Shown: piece by piece, positions 1 through 11,332 of the stretch
How positions within the stretch are numbered: position 1 is the first letter of the stretch
Layout of the letters: each line of letters begins with the position of its first letter
Assembly: GCA_900312665.1 (NCBI GenBank)
Contig: ONZQ02000001.1
Coordinates: 168,600-232,599, forward strand
Length of the DNA: 64,000 nt
Reading direction: 5' to 3'
Source of the DNA: Cephalotrichum gorgonifer
Lineage: Eukaryota > Ascomycota > Sordariomycetes > Microascales > Microascaceae
The notes under the pieces: generated by a model
What the model was told of the DNA's origin: nothing
Seen by the model: the letters and a program-made list of their open reading frames with translations, nothing else
Database searches by the model: none
Program-made: the position numbers and the translations under genes

Positions 1-122
1 AAGAGACGAATGATCTGAGGGAAGGGACAAGAGATCTGAAAGAAGACGGAGACTTTCAGATGAGGTTGTTGTCTACACGTTGTCGTTCGGATTTGAAACA
101 GTCCTGCCCTTCATCTGGCCGG

Positions 123-269
123 CTATTCTGGACCTCGGACGACACGAAGTTCGCGTCGGGTGGAGGGTGAGCAGTTGGGGTCGTGGTAGGGTTTAAGCCA
201 GTTCAATATGGAATACATTGTTTTAAGTTCATTGGCTATGCGCAGGGTCGGGGTGAAATGAGTTCTTGT
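123..269 (-). pseudogene. possible 3' remnant of the helicase-like gene
   Basis: A short open frame on the minus strand contains RIAN followed later by NCSPST. It resembles in spacing the segment after the GWPCF motif in helicases of the DNA2/NAM7 type, and the same order (GWPCF, then RIAN) is seen in the broken paralogue at 6.2-8.1 kb. It lies just downstream of the stop of the helicase-like gene, where a GTTAGT donor-like sequence occurs. It could be a decayed last exon, or chance. The similarity is short and I could not align it by tool. Confidence 0.2.
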
Positions 270-367
270 TCAATGACGTATTATTCCTCTACGTGCGAAT
301 TGCCATCTTCAAGTCAGGACCGTAAACCCTATCCTAACTATCTTTCCTACTACTTTGAGCCCCGGCA

Positions 368-3032
368 CTAACCATCGATGAGGAAGCAAGGCCACCCGGT
401 ACGCTTCAGCTGCTCCAGTTCCGAGACCTTCGCCAGGTCCGAGAACATGTTAACAACCTTCTGCCCACGCACCTCGCCGCAAGTCGCCATCGCCGGCGTG
501 ATCTGGTTCGGGCCACCGCCCATGGCGCATGGGCGACATCCGTAGCCCCACACCAGAAGTGCATCAGCTTGAAGCATTGCACCAGCATCATCTAGAACGA
601 TCCCCTTAGCCACCTTCTCCTTGTAGCGGGAATAGACCGGCTCGGCGGAACCCAACGGCGTTGTGCAGACAGCGTCGGCGCCCATGATCACGGCCGTAAT
701 GAGCTCCTTCACAAGCTCAAAAGCAGGCACTCTAATCGCGCTATCTAGCGCAGATGCCGAACCACCTCTGAAAGGGAGCCCGCCAGCCACGAATCTTCGG
801 AGGCCCTCGTACTTGGCCTTGGTGAGGAACTCCTGTCGGAGGTTGTGGAGGTGAACGGGGTCGGAGGGGGCGAGGGAAAAGTGGCGAGCCCCAACCACCT
901 TCAGGAGCCATTCGCAGGCCGAGAGCCTGAGACACCACCTTGTAGCCCGGAACGGGTCCTCAATGTCCTCGCTTGCCCCGCGATATTGTCCACCGGCGAT
1001 CTTTAGGAAGGCTTCCACCTCCTGCGGAACCGCATACCCTCGCACCACTAAGAGTGCCTTGAACTTAAGCATGGTAGCTAGCTCCAACCCAAGTCTATAT
1101 AACTGTGCTGCAAAGCTATCCGTTGATTCATGGGATGTTGAGCTGCAGTAAATCCTGGCGATCTTAGGATTATAGACGAAAAGCAGCGCAGACCATGCCA
1201 GGAGATCTGTCTTCTCCCACCCTGTGTGCTTTATGAGACAAATCGTTCCGAGGCGGGTGGCTTTCAGATATCGAGCGAATCGGTTCTTTTTGGGTCCGAT
1301 CTTCTCACCAATGGCTGTCCTTACGTGCGACGGGACCCCTTGGAGAATCGGAATTTGCGGCAGGACGGTGAGAGGGGGGCAGAGTGATGCAGCTTTGGAC
1401 TCCACAGAGTCCACTTGGAATAATTCCGGCTGCGCCAAAAGGCGAAGCCGGATGTGAGGGGAAATGTTAGCCTGCTGCATGCTACCTCCCGGTAGTAATG
1501 AAGGCAGCTCAGGGGGAAGGGCGGTCTCCTTCCTAGTAGGCGATTCTACCAAAGAACAAAATCCTGACCCGGTGTGGAGCTCGCGCTTCAGCGTATGTAG
1601 GTCTTTATCGTCGCTGAGTCGACCACCTCCCTCCGCGCCCTGAGGTGGTGTGTAGGCGACGATGGAATCGTAGGCGGCTTCGACGCGACACCGAGTGGCC
1701 TGGAAGCCGGCATCGAACTTCAGGTAAAACCCCTTCGCGCCGTGGCCGAGGATGTATTCAGGCCTCGGCTCGGGATACGCCAGTATGGGAACGTCGATAG
1801 CAGCATCGTCAGGGTCCCACGGCTGGGGGCGACGGATTATGATGGCCAGTTGGCACTTCGTATGCTCCCACTTATTGCTGGGCACCTGGCGGGCCTCCCA
1901 AAACATGTTGTCCGGGGGCGTTTCGTCGTCGTGGGTTGGAATGAAATCACTTCGACAGGGCGGGGGGCCAAATGCGAGCGAGAGGCGAAATTCACCACAG
2001 AGAAGTCGGGGTAGGGAATTTTCAAACCTACGATCCTTCTGTAGAATAGTCAGGCATTGGGAAACAGATAGAATGAAAACTCTGGGCATATGTACCTGGA
2101 GGTCGTGCCACACGAGGACGAGGAATTCAGATGCGCTATGGTCCGGGGAGCTGCCCCTCTTCAGGAATAAGCATCGAATTGGCTTAGAGCGGATGGAATC
2201 GACGTCTTTTGCCAGGTGGAAGACATCCTGTACGAGCCCCTGGGATATGTTCGTGAAGTAGTCATAGTGGTTGTAAAACTTGAACACAGCAGTATAAGGT
2301 TTGGTCCCAGCATATCTGGGGACTTCATCCTCATAACACTTCATCGACCATCGCCTAAAAGTAAGTTAGAGAATACCAGGCCCCAGAGTGAATTCAATAG
2401 GACATACCCGGCGCTGTAGGGGAAAACTGGAGGGATAGGATTTGGGAAGGATCGGCTGAACTGGCCGTTCGCCCTGGGCACCATTCTCCCGCCCTGGAAG
2501 AGGATCACGAACTCCCTCGGAGCGAAAATTTCCCTGAGGGTCTTGACGCCATCTAGACGACCATTTTCATTGACGATGGCCTCATCAACCGCCAGCCCGG
2601 CGAAGGGATACCCGTAGCTGCGCGAACACGCCTTCTCGCCCTCGTTGAGCGTGAGAGTCATGATGCCCATGGGTTGCGTCCTGTCCGTCTCTCGCGGGGG
2701 CAGTTCGGCAATTTCGGAATCCGAAAGCATCCTGGCCTTGGATGTCCAAGTCCCCGCAAGCAGGACTACCTCAATGATGTGCATGTCTGAGGGCTCGCCA
2801 GTAGAGACACATTAAAGAAACTGAAAGCGGTATCTGTGGCGCGAGGGAAGGAAATCCTCAGTTTGGCGTAGGGCCGCGTCATCGCCGGCGTGCCCCAGAC
2901 AAACTGGATGCGGTGCTTGGAGGGATATCCGATCTTCTGGCCACCAACCACGGACACGCCGTCTGGGTCGTGGTAAACCATGGCGCACTCTTCCCTCTTC
3001 CCCGCTTGAGGCTTCTCAGTTGGGGCCGACAT
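368..3032 (-). CDS. helicase-like protein (DNA2/NAM7 type), C-terminally truncated
   Basis: Three exons are supported: 3032 to about 2806, about 2770 to 2408, and 2354 to 368. The second intron (2407-2355) has GTATGT and TTTTAG ends and keeps phase; the first intron boundary is uncertain. The product is about 850 residues. The N-terminal half is not a domain I recognise. The C-terminal half follows the superfamily-1 layout of fungal DNA2/NAM7-like proteins: a degenerate Walker A (KHTGWEKT where GPPGTGKT is usual), IYCSSTSHES, a Walker B-like IVLDDAG, and GGGPNQITP in place of GDPKQLPP. The frame stops right after GWPCF, so the later helicase motifs are missing. A paralogue at 6.2-8.1 kb retains those motifs. 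I infer a catalytically dead or truncated member; it may itself be a pseudogene. Confidence 0.6.
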
Positions 3033-4054
3033 TGTGACCGAGGAGAGCTAACGTATATGTTAGTAACTTTGCCTAGGATGGAGGAGAAGGGGATTTGCCT
3101 AGCATACCTGTGTCCCGGCTTGGATTATGAAATGAGGCTGCACCAAGAGGTACAACACTCAGTAGTTGACGCGGTTGAGTCGAGGTGAAGGACCGGTCGA
3201 GTTGTGAGCTCGCTTTTGGGACTTGGGGCTGTATCTGAGGATACTGGCCCCAGGGATGACACTCGGCGAGAAAAAAAATCCCTTTGACCAGAAACGAAAG
3301 GTGAAAAGTCAATTGAGGCTTTACGTGTTTCCTGGCACGGGAATAGTCGGTCGTTGGCTCACGATAGCGAGGGAATCTGCGAGGCGAGTTGGTTCGAGGA
3401 AAGAAGAGTTCGGTAGGAGGAGGAAGAGTCGTTTGGGTAAGGAAGAGTTGGTAGAAGGAGGAAGAGTCGTTTCGGGTAAGGAAGCGGTGGTTCGAGGAAA
3501 GAATAGGCTGTTCGAGGAAAGGAGAGTTGGGCCCAGGAAGGAGCAGTTGGTTCGAGGAAGGTGCGGGTGATTGAGGAACATTTGAAGCATGAGGATGACC
3601 TGCGGGAATGGTTCAGATACTCGAAGCTCCGAAAAAGGTAGAAGAGGGATAAAGAAGCTGACGGGCAAGGTCTTACGCGTTACGGGTGAAGTAGTCTTAG
3701 GCAGGTGGCACTACGAGTGAAACCAACAGGCACAGCAGCCCAGTACGAACTTCTCCCATTATTTCAGTGATGATCCGATAAGGAGAACCCTTGGAGAGTC
3801 GTCTCGATCGTACTCGACAACTGAGTTTTGGAGTACAGTGAGTGGCTCCCATCTAACGTGATGCTTTCAGCATGCCCCTTCCTCGACAAGCTCCTCCAAA
3901 CCATGTTCGTTCCAGCGTACGAGTGGGAAGGTATCAGCGTGTCTCAAAGGCATACATAGACGCACATCACGGTTGTTGAAGAGGACGACACCAAGTGCAG
4001 AGAATGGTGTTTAGTATGATCTTGCGAGCCTACGTAGCACAGCAATATCCGCCG
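3033..4054. other. gene-free spacer
   Basis: No credible coding frame on either strand. It contains the purine-rich repeat block listed separately and otherwise ordinary unique sequence up to tRNA-Asp. Confidence 0.6.
3388..3567. repeat. purine-rich imperfect tandem repeat
   Basis: Variants of GAGGAAAGAAGAG, GGAGGAAGAGTCGTTT and GGTTCGAGGAAAG recur with irregular spacing of about 18-45 bases. One strand is almost entirely purine. It overlaps spurious open frames of low complexity. Such stretches can mutate by slippage; no function is evident. Confidence 0.7.
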
Positions 4055-4143
4055 TCTTTCTTGGTCTAGTGGTAAGGATACCTGCCTGTCATACAGACAG
4101 TGCGTGTTCGCAGGTGGCCGGGGTTCGATTCCCCGAGAGAGAG
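4055..4143 (+). tRNA. tRNA-Asp (GTC) with intron
   Basis: A cloverleaf can be drawn: acceptor TCTTTCT pairs with AGAGAGA, D-arm GGTCTAGTGGTAAGGA, anticodon stem CCTGC/GCAGG, T-arm CGGGG TTCGATT CCCCG. The anticodon is GTC. An intron of about 17 bases sits after the base 3' of the anticodon, the normal eukaryotic position. A T-rich run follows at about 4160 and would serve as RNA polymerase III terminator. Confidence 0.9.
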
Positions 4144-5178
4144 TAATCGGTTCAATTTCTTTTTTGTTCGGATTTCCTCCTAAGTAAACCAGTTTGCTGC
4201 TGCGCTTAGAATCAGTCGTGGTCGAGCAAGGGGGGTTATTTTTGGCCGAGAAGGTACTTGGTTATTGATGGAATTACGGTGTTTTGTCATGTACATGCGC
4301 GGGACTTGGGGTGTTCATGGCTCGGCCCGGTCCGGCGTCGCCCCATAATTGCCGGAGTTGAAATCGGCAACGTCCGGGAGGAATCTTGAGCTGGCGTAAT
4401 GTCTAGACATCGGATATCAACTATGGCTACCACGAAAGGGACTAGATCGAAGAGATTCATCAAAATTAGAGACGAGAATCTGGCTGTTTCCTCCTCGGTG
4501 AATGGCATGGCGCCATCACGATTGAAGTGGTGGGATTTTGTTGTAGCAAGGGACGGAATGCTGGTACAGATTAGGTAGGAGCGAGCCTGTTCTTCCTTTT
4601 CGTTTTGATGTTTTGAATGGGGAAAGCGCGGCTTTGGGATTGAATTATTTGAGAGCGTTTGTTCTATTTTATCCTACCCTCTTTGCATGTTCCTTTTAAC
4701 CCCCTCCAATCCATCATCACTCTCCTCCCGTCGCGCCCAGTTTTCTCGAAGCTGTCTCAAGTGGAGTTTCCATTGCTCTCCCGCGCTCTGCATTCAGAGG
4801 CAAGCACAACGGCTATCCTTTGTTCGAGTGTTTCCAACCAGGTCGGTAGGCTCTCTCAGCCACGCCGCAAGTCAAGAACTAACCGATCATGATGAACAAT
4901 GACACAGCTCACCAAGCTTCTTGCCCCCTCCCGACGCCGTCAGAGGGATCGACCGACATCAACGCTACCAACATTCGCCTTCGCCAACCTCGATCACTCC
5001 AGAGACGTTGGCAAGCTACCAGAGAGACTCTGGTCAAAAGACCCAGCTCGAGAAGTACAGGTTCAAGAATCCTACGAACCCCAGACACGAACCACTCCCG
5101 CCCGACGAAGCCCTTTCCCCTCACGAGCCTGAACGACTCGCCACATTGGAGCCAACAACGCAAGACTCCTGCCTCAAG

Positions 5179-5517
5179 ATGCCTGCGCCATCGGGTCCCG
5201 AGTCGGAGGCTCCCCTGCCGGAGGAGCCCGGGCCGGAGGCGGGAGTGGTGCCGGCGGGAGTCCACGCTGCGGCCCTCCAGAGGATCGAGATACTTTCCCG
5301 CGGGGTACAACTGCTGGAGAGCGCGCTGGAAAGGAAACAATCCATGCTAGAGAACCTCATCCGGGCCCAAGATCGGCAGGCCGCGTCTTTGGCCGCATGG
5401 CGGAGGTCCTTGGAGCAAAGGATCGAGGCCTTGGAAGAGATGCAGCGCCGGATCATCCACGTGATAGGAGAGGAAGGGCTCCAGGAAGTATTTGACTTCC
5501 TTGACGCGCGGAGATAG
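5179..5517 (+). CDS. small coiled-coil protein, hypothetical
   Basis: The frame is open from 4903 but the first ATG is at 5179, giving about 112 residues. The N-terminal part is Pro/Glu-rich; the last 75 residues are a strongly heptad-like helix rich in Leu, Glu, Arg and Gln (for example LQRIEILSRGVQLLESALER). Another ATG pair at 4889/4899 is in other frames, so an upstream exon joined by an unseen intron is possible. I do not recognise the family. The charged helical composition and open length argue for coding, but codon evidence is modest. Confidence 0.4.
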   Translation: MPAPSGPESEAPLPEEPGPEAGVVPAGVHAAALQRIEILSRGVQLLESALERKQSMLENLIRAQDRQAASLAAWRRSLEQRIEALEEMQRRIIHVIGEEGLQEVFDFLDARR

Positions 5518-6194
5518 GACGTATCAGTGAGATAATGGGTTAGCGGAGGAGGAAGTGGTGAGCGGGAATCTTTGCCTTCTCGACGACGATCATGAGAGTG
5601 GACGATAATACTCCCTCTGGTACTGGAACGCGAACGTGAGACATCATTATTACGCCTTTGACTTCTTTCTTCTTTTAAATTTATATTTATTCACCGCTTG
5701 CTACCTTTCGCCCGTATGACTCGTAATTCTCTTCCCTCCTTACCCTCCTCCGGCCCACGTCCTCGATGATACTCAATGTCCATTTTCAATCACCCCGCCC
5801 CCCACGTCCCACCCGCACCACGTACATCGCCCCGCCCTCCTCGCCCTTGCCCACCGCGGCTATCACCACGCCCTCCCCCACCGCGAGTATCACCCCGTCC
5901 TCTTCCCTGCCCCCCTCACCCACCTCTACCCACCACCGACACATCGCCGCCACTGCTAACCGCAGCAGGCCGCAGCCCAGTCCCGACGGCCTCTCTGGCC
6001 ATCATCCTCACGACCCGCCTTGTTTGACGGAAATACGAGAGCATGCGACTGAACTCGCTCTGGCGGAGCGAGACAGTCTCCGTCTCGCAATACAATCTGC
6101 CTCATATATCTAACGCTGGACATAATAGTAGATAAGCAGAAGGATAGAGGCAGGTCCATCTTGACTCCCACTCGCACTGGTGATTACCAGTTCA
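5518..6194. other. gene-free spacer with C-rich low complexity
   Basis: Positions about 5780-5970 are a C-rich, CCACC/CCCTCC low-complexity tract that creates Pro/Ser-rich open frames in several frames. I treat these frames as artefacts. Nothing else is recognisable. Confidence 0.6.
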
Positions 6195-8075
6195 GAATCG
6201 TGCGTGAAGATACCTTTTCCCGCAAGGACCACCGCACATGGGTCTGGAAGTCGCCCACGATGACCATCGCGCTAGTCTGCTGGACGATGCCAACGCAGAC
6301 TTAGCGCGCGTCACTGACGAAGAGAGGACCCGTCGCCTGGATCACACAGAAGACAAAGACGACGACCTTCCCCTCCCTGCCTTGGAAGGAGTCCGCCGTG
6401 TTCACAACGTCGCTGCAGGCAGGGAAGGGGTGATGACAACGACGTCGGATCCAAGGATGCTCGGATTTTCGCGGGGCAAGGCCTCGATGATCCCAATTGC
6501 GACGGAGTTTTGCCCTGGGTTGAATCGGGACTGCGACTCCTCGTCCTTCATCCTATCGATGCGAAACAGTCGAAGAAGACCAGAATAACTTTGCCCCGGT
6601 GAGTGGGCGTTGCACGGTAGGCGCTCTGTACCCACCGCTCAATCTGGGCGATGTCGGGGTGTTGGGTAAGGGCCGTGCCGGGATGATAGCGGAAGTCAGG
6701 AACATCCGCGTAGATTATCTCCTGGGTGAGATCGAAGCACCCATTGGCAATGCGGTACTGGGTGTTCGAGACGAAGCAGGGCCAGCCGACCCGCTTCGTC
6801 TGCTCCAGTTCCGAGATCCTGCCGGCATGGATTATTCCCGGATCACCATGGGGAATTTGCACTTGACGGCCCTGGCCAGTTCCACCCCAAACCAGTACAA
6901 TCGCTCGGCAAAATTGCTCGCGGCCACGTGCGTTGGCGTACCGCAGAATACCTCGCCAAGCTTGGTTTAGACACCTTCCCCGCGGCGCGAGGCGACGTTG
7001 AGCCCGGCGTCGAACTTCAGGAAGTATTCGTTGGTGTCTCGGCCGACAATGTACTCAGGCTTAGCCTCAGAGTACGAGACTATTTTCATGTTCCCGGCCC
7101 TGCCGCGTTGGGGCCGGCGGATGATGACTGCCAGCTTACACTTGGTAATCGCCCACTCGTCATGTGGGACCTGCCTGGCTTCCCAGAATAGGTCATCCTT
7201 GGATGGAAGGCCGAATGCAAGCCCTAGACGAGTATCCCTTGCCAGGACTCTAGGCAACGACTCGGTAAACCTTAGGTCGTCCTGCAATCCTGCAAAAAGG
7301 TTAGATAATGAACAAACACCAACGACAGTGTACCAGGGCAAAGATACCTTTAGGTCATGCCAGATTAGTACGAGGAATTCTGGAGAAGTCTCGTCTGGGT
7401 AATGGCCCCTCTTTAGGAATAGGCATCGGACCAGTAGATGGTCTCTACGCCCTTTGCGAGGCGGAATATATCTTGGATGACACCCTGCGAGACATTCGGA
7501 AAATAGTCAAAGCGATCATCAAACCGGTAAATAGGATTGTTGGGCCTGTTTCGGGCGTGCCTGGGCACTTCTTTCTCGTACCGCTTCATCGACCATCGGC
7601 TAAACGCAAGTGCATGTTAGGGAAGCAGTAAAGGTCGGAAGGCATTGGTTGCCACATACCCGATGCTGCAAGGGAAGACCGGTGCAATGGGATCCGTGCA
7701 GTCTGCCCATTGGTCCTTGGCACCATCCTACCCCCATGGAAAAGGAGGACGAATTACTTCTGCTTGAAGATCTCTCGGAGTGTTGCCACGCCATCCAAGA
7801 GTCCATCCTCGTTCACGACTTTCTCTTTATTTTTGTCGATACCGATAAATTGATACCCGTACCTCCGGGCGTGTACATTCACGCCCTCTTTTAGGGTGAT
7901 TGTCATGAGGCGCATCGGGTCCTTGAACTTCTCCCGTGGAGGAAGCTTAGCAACCTAGGTATCAGACAGCATCTAGGCCTTGAACTGGCATGGCTTTGGA
8001 TATCGTCGATGAATGCAAAGGCAGTGTCGGCGGAGCGGTGGAACCATGTTCGGAGGGACAGTGGGTAAGAGTCGA
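6195..8075 (-). pseudogene. broken paralogue of the helicase-like gene
   Basis: Translated blocks on the minus strand match the gene at 0.4-3.0 kb in order. A block with TAFAFIDD comes first, then MLSDT(stop)VAKLPPRE, RWSMKRYEKEVPRH, FWEARQVPHDEW and FDAG. FCGTPTHVAASNFAERLYW follows, then a stop, then ISELEQTKRVGWPCF. Beyond that it keeps helicase motifs the other copy has lost: NTQYRIANGCFDL, TADSFQGREGKVVVF, and VSDAR(stop) then AMVIVGDFQT. At least four in-frame stops, frameshifts, and loss of the Walker A and Walker B segments make it non-functional. The start region before TAFAF is also missing. The two copies are about 3 kb apart in the same orientation, so this is an old tandem duplication. 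Confidence 0.85.
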
Positions 8076-8345
8076 TGTCGTAGACGGGTGAAGCCGCGAG
8101 TTGGCTCTTGTAAGTTGGCTCTTGTAAGCACAAAAACAAAGGAACAACCGGCCGGTGCGGGCAGATCCAGTCACATCACAGGAGAACGAGCTTCACTTTT
8201 GAACGAACAAAGAGGTTAGATATCTGATATCAGTCGAGGGATAAAATCCGGTAAACTTACCACAAAAACGATAATCATATCCCCACTTGAATTCTGGAAT
8301 GACGGTAGTTGGTGGTTGGCTCACGATTGAGGCATGCGTAGGGTT
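8076..8345. other. spacer between the two pseudogenes
   Basis: A tandem duplication GTTGGCTCTTGTAAG occurs twice at 8099-8129. Nothing else is recognisable. Confidence 0.5.
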
Positions 8346-8425
8346 GGTTCGGAGAAGGAAGGTGTATTGGCATACGGAGAAGGAAGGAGTATTAGACTTC
8401 GGAGAAGGAAGGAGTATTGACATTC
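8346..8425. repeat. short tandem repeat, three copies of about 26-29 bases
   Basis: The core GGAGAAGGAAGGAGTATT occurs twice, and a variant with TGTATT precedes it, each separated by 6-9 variable bases. It lies just 3' of the Myb-like pseudogene. Confidence 0.8.
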
Positions 8426-8514
8426 GGAGATTCAGGAATGCTAAAAACAAAAGGCCGAGAGAGAAAATCGTGCGTGGACGAGGTGAAGAGCCAAGTCAAC
8501 GAGATTCCAATTGA

Positions 8515-9541
8515 CACTCCCATTCTACTTAACCCATCCTCATTCACTTCTTCTCTGAGCCTGATGAGAAGTGCCTCCATCTCTGGCGTAAACCCGGGCC
8601 TCGGCACAATAGGCGGCTGCTCTTGAATCCGGTAATAGTGTTTCCTCGGACTCGACCCAGTGAACCCTGGAAACTCCGCCAAGAATAACGCAGATATCTC
8701 ATCCCACGACAGGCCCTCCTCCTTGAGTTCCGGGTCAAAGCGTCCTCCTCCAAGACGAAGTCGGACAACCACCTCAGCCCACGACAGGGTCTCATCCTCT
8801 CTGAGGCTAAATGAGAAGGGCATCCACCCCCGTCGTGTACTTCCGTACGAAAGCCGACGGTCGCGAATATTCTTCCTGTACCGAGAGCTGAGGTTCCGAG
8901 AAGCGCTTGGCAACATCGTCCCACGTTAAGGAGTCGTCCTCCCTGAGCTTCCGGATCAAAGCGTTCTCTGAGGTAAACCTAGACAAATGTGGCTTTCCTA
9001 GATAATCATTGAAGCGGTTCTGGATACCGGTGAACGTGCGCCCGGGGAAGTGTTGCGAGAACTGGCTCTGCACGTCCTCCCACGACAATGATATGTCGCT
9101 TCTGCGCCTGGTAAGTAAGGCGTCCTCCTCTGGCGTATAAACATTGGTATCCCCCCAGCCTTGCTTCACGCGTTTTTTGGCGGTCCTCGCTTTATTCTTG
9201 CGTTTCTTTTCCTCCAGAGGCATGGAAGCCCATCGGGCCTTGTCCTGTACACAGCACCTGAGCAGTTTCAGCTCCTTGGAGAAAGTAGCATCTCCAACAA
9301 CGTCATGTTCCGCATCATGGCGAGGTTCTTTGAGAACGCAGAATCGCCGACGTGGGTATAAGTGAGCGGGGACCCGCAGTTTGTGCCCTGTCACTCGAAC
9401 GTGCACCAGGGCCGAGGATAGGTCAGGCTTTCGGCAGATCCAACCATGAATTGAGGAAAACATGGAATAAATATTCCCCGAGAACGGACAGGAACTGGTA
9501 GTGAGTTCGGAGGACCAGATCCTCGATTTTATGGGAACCAT
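8515..9541 (-). pseudogene. Myb/SANT-like multi-repeat gene, frameshifted
   Basis: From an ATG at 9541 the frame runs to about 8804. It contains a basic stretch (KKRKNKARTAKKRVKQ) and then repeated modules of the form FTPEEDALL-x-R, SLSWEDV, FPGRT, I-x-x-R. About five modules are visible. After ALLI at about 8806 a stop appears, and the pattern continues in the next frame (SLREDETLSWAEV, then GLSWDEISALF, then FTPEMEALLIRLREE). Comparison of the repeats suggests one extra T there (CTCATTTAG against CTCATCAG). Modules with W and spaced hydrophobics are typical of Myb/SANT DNA-binding repeats. I infer a decayed DNA-binding protein gene; an intron is less likely because the break falls inside a repeated motif. 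Confidence 0.6.
9240..9300. repeat. dispersed direct repeat, copy 1
   Basis: A segment of about 60 bases ending CTCCTTGGAGAAAGTAGCAT CTCC recurs in the same orientation at 9779-9840 with about 80 percent identity and one missing base. Copy 1 is inside the frame of the Myb-like pseudogene (minus strand reads DATFSKELKLL). Confidence 0.7.
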
Positions 9542-9778
9542 CAATGTGAAGCAGGGTTACCCATATCTGCTTCCAGGGATTTTCGTCCTTCAGAAATTTG
9601 CTGAAAATGAGTACTCGTTTTGAGTGTGCTCGGTCTCTGCCTATACCAGCCGTTGCCGCCCCCGGTAGGGACTTGAAGTCTCTGGAATTGGAATTCATGG
9701 TGAGCAGGAGAAAAGAGTGAAGATTATTGTTGGTTCGTGGGGAGCTTACTCGGATAAGACATTTCGTCTAACTGCTTC

Positions 9779-9840
9779 TGACCGCGCCCGTACACGGCAC
9801 CTTGGCAGTTTCACTCCTTGGAGAAGGCAGCATCTCCAAC
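9779..9840. repeat. dispersed direct repeat, copy 2
   Basis: Second copy of the repeat at 9240-9300. The minus-strand frame that is open in copy 1 is shifted here, so this is a dead copy of a coding fragment. It shows that the Myb-like locus was itself partly duplicated. Confidence 0.65.
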
Positions 9841-9955
9841 AACAGGCAGGGCCGGGAGCCTTGCCACAGATGTAACAGTGATGAAAGCGGCCGGGCATCA
9901 CGAGGAAAGATGGGCGTCGCAGGTAGTGATGTTTTCTTTTACCTACATGTACCAG

Positions 9956-11332
9956 TCAGCTCTTTGATATGATCAGAATTTCGTACGTCCAAATTGGAGC
10001 ACCGAGGACGGGTGCATATATATTAGAGGGCGCGAGGGGGTAAGGATGATGGATGCGATGAAAATGCGTAGGAGGGATGGATTCGTTCTCATCCCGGGAA
10101 GTGGGACATTCATACCTAAGCCACACGCAGAAATTCCTGGCGCGACGTCGCTTGATTGGACGGGAGGTCTTGCTCTCGGAAACGCTCCCGGACATGGCCT
10201 CCAGGGTGTTGGGGGCCTCCGGACTGTCGGAGAATTCCTCGTTATCGGGGACCTCGGGCTGCTCCGGAGTCAGGGATTTCCTCGAGGTCGCCACCATGCT
10301 GGTGTCCGCATCCAGAGGGCCCATCGTGGAGTAGTGGCCCAAGTTGGCCAGTCGTTTCGTCAGCGGCGTAATCGAGATCCACACGACCTTGGTGTTGACC
10401 GTAGCGGAATTCGTCTCGAAGACGAAAGCAGGCCTGTGGGCGCCCGAGACCGCGAGGATGATGTCGATCTGGGGTTCCCTGGACCGCCCCCAGAGGTGTA
10501 GCATGGCCGCCAGATGGTCTCCCAGGTAGTTATCATCCACCTATTCGCCCTCACCAGTCGCAGCGATGAGTCAGAAAACCTTCATCTTCTTGCTCCTCTT
10601 GACGGCTTCGAATTCCGTCATCGTTGGGACACGGAGTGCAGGATTCTGCGCCCGGATTGCGCCAATCACCGCGTCAGGTCCGTAAGGGTTTCCCGTTTCT
10701 CGACATAAAGGTAGGATAACGACCGTGATGATACCTATCATGTTCGTGGAAGGCTCGTTAGTGGAAGGATCGCTGATGAGAAGGTTTGTTGGTCGGAAAG
10801 GGGACTCGTGGGAATCACATTCATGGGGAGGCTTATGGCTATGAAAGGGCCGATAAGAAAGGAGGGAAGGGGTAGCAGCAAACCTATGTCTGCGGAGGAA
10901 GAGGTGGACGAGCTTCTGAGAATCGTCCAGAGGCACTGAATGGCGTCTTAGAGGCTGGCCAGCTGGGGCGGCTGTGGAGATGACCCTTCCATGCTCCCGC
11001 ATCGCTGCTTGGTGAAGGCTCCAGCCGACAGCTTTGCCAGGCGAGTATTCCTCTTGGCAAACCGGCTTGGTAGGTTTAGTAGAAGACGGCGATATGACGC
11101 GGCTGGTTGGAGCCTGGTCGGCGTGGGTATGAAGGATGTGCTGATGCTGACGGACTTCACGTCCCGAATTGAGGAGATCACTTAGCGGAATGGAAAGGGA
11201 GGAGAGGAAACGGAAGAAAAGAATTGGAGACGGCAAGGGGTCGAGGTGGCTGAACCGACCTCTCCCAGAATGTCGGAAGGAGGGACGGCGATACCTCAAC
11301 ACGCACCTCCCCCCGTACGCAGTATCACGCAT
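9956..11332 (-). pseudogene. unknown protein gene with two in-frame stop codons
   Basis: Two long frames (11332-10571 and 10540-9956) are in the same reading frame, separated only by TGA, nine sense codons and TAG. Protein-like sequence continues across both stops: KRSKKMKVF, stop, LIAATGEGE, stop, VDDNYLGDHLAAMLHLWGR. Trp (TGG to TGA) and Gln (CAG to TAG) are the simplest ancestral residues. A 39-base intron would remove both stops but would be unusually short, so I favour nonsense mutations. The 5' part overlaps the minisatellite and is Ser/Pro/His-rich, so the true start is uncertain; the credible protein begins near 10760. I do not recognise the family with confidence. Confidence 0.45.

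Noticed and set aside
5766..6113. Pro/Ser/Thr-rich ORFs in several frames
   Set aside because: Produced by a C-rich low-complexity tract; no frame is better than the others.
6238..6588. 116-codon plus-strand ORF
   Set aside because: It lies antisense to the helicase motifs of the broken paralogue.
9956..10573. A 39-base intron that removes both stop codons from the two-stop gene
   Set aside because: GT and AG ends exist, but 39 bases is unusually short and its length is a multiple of three with sense-like codons, so nonsense mutations are simpler. RNA data could reverse this.
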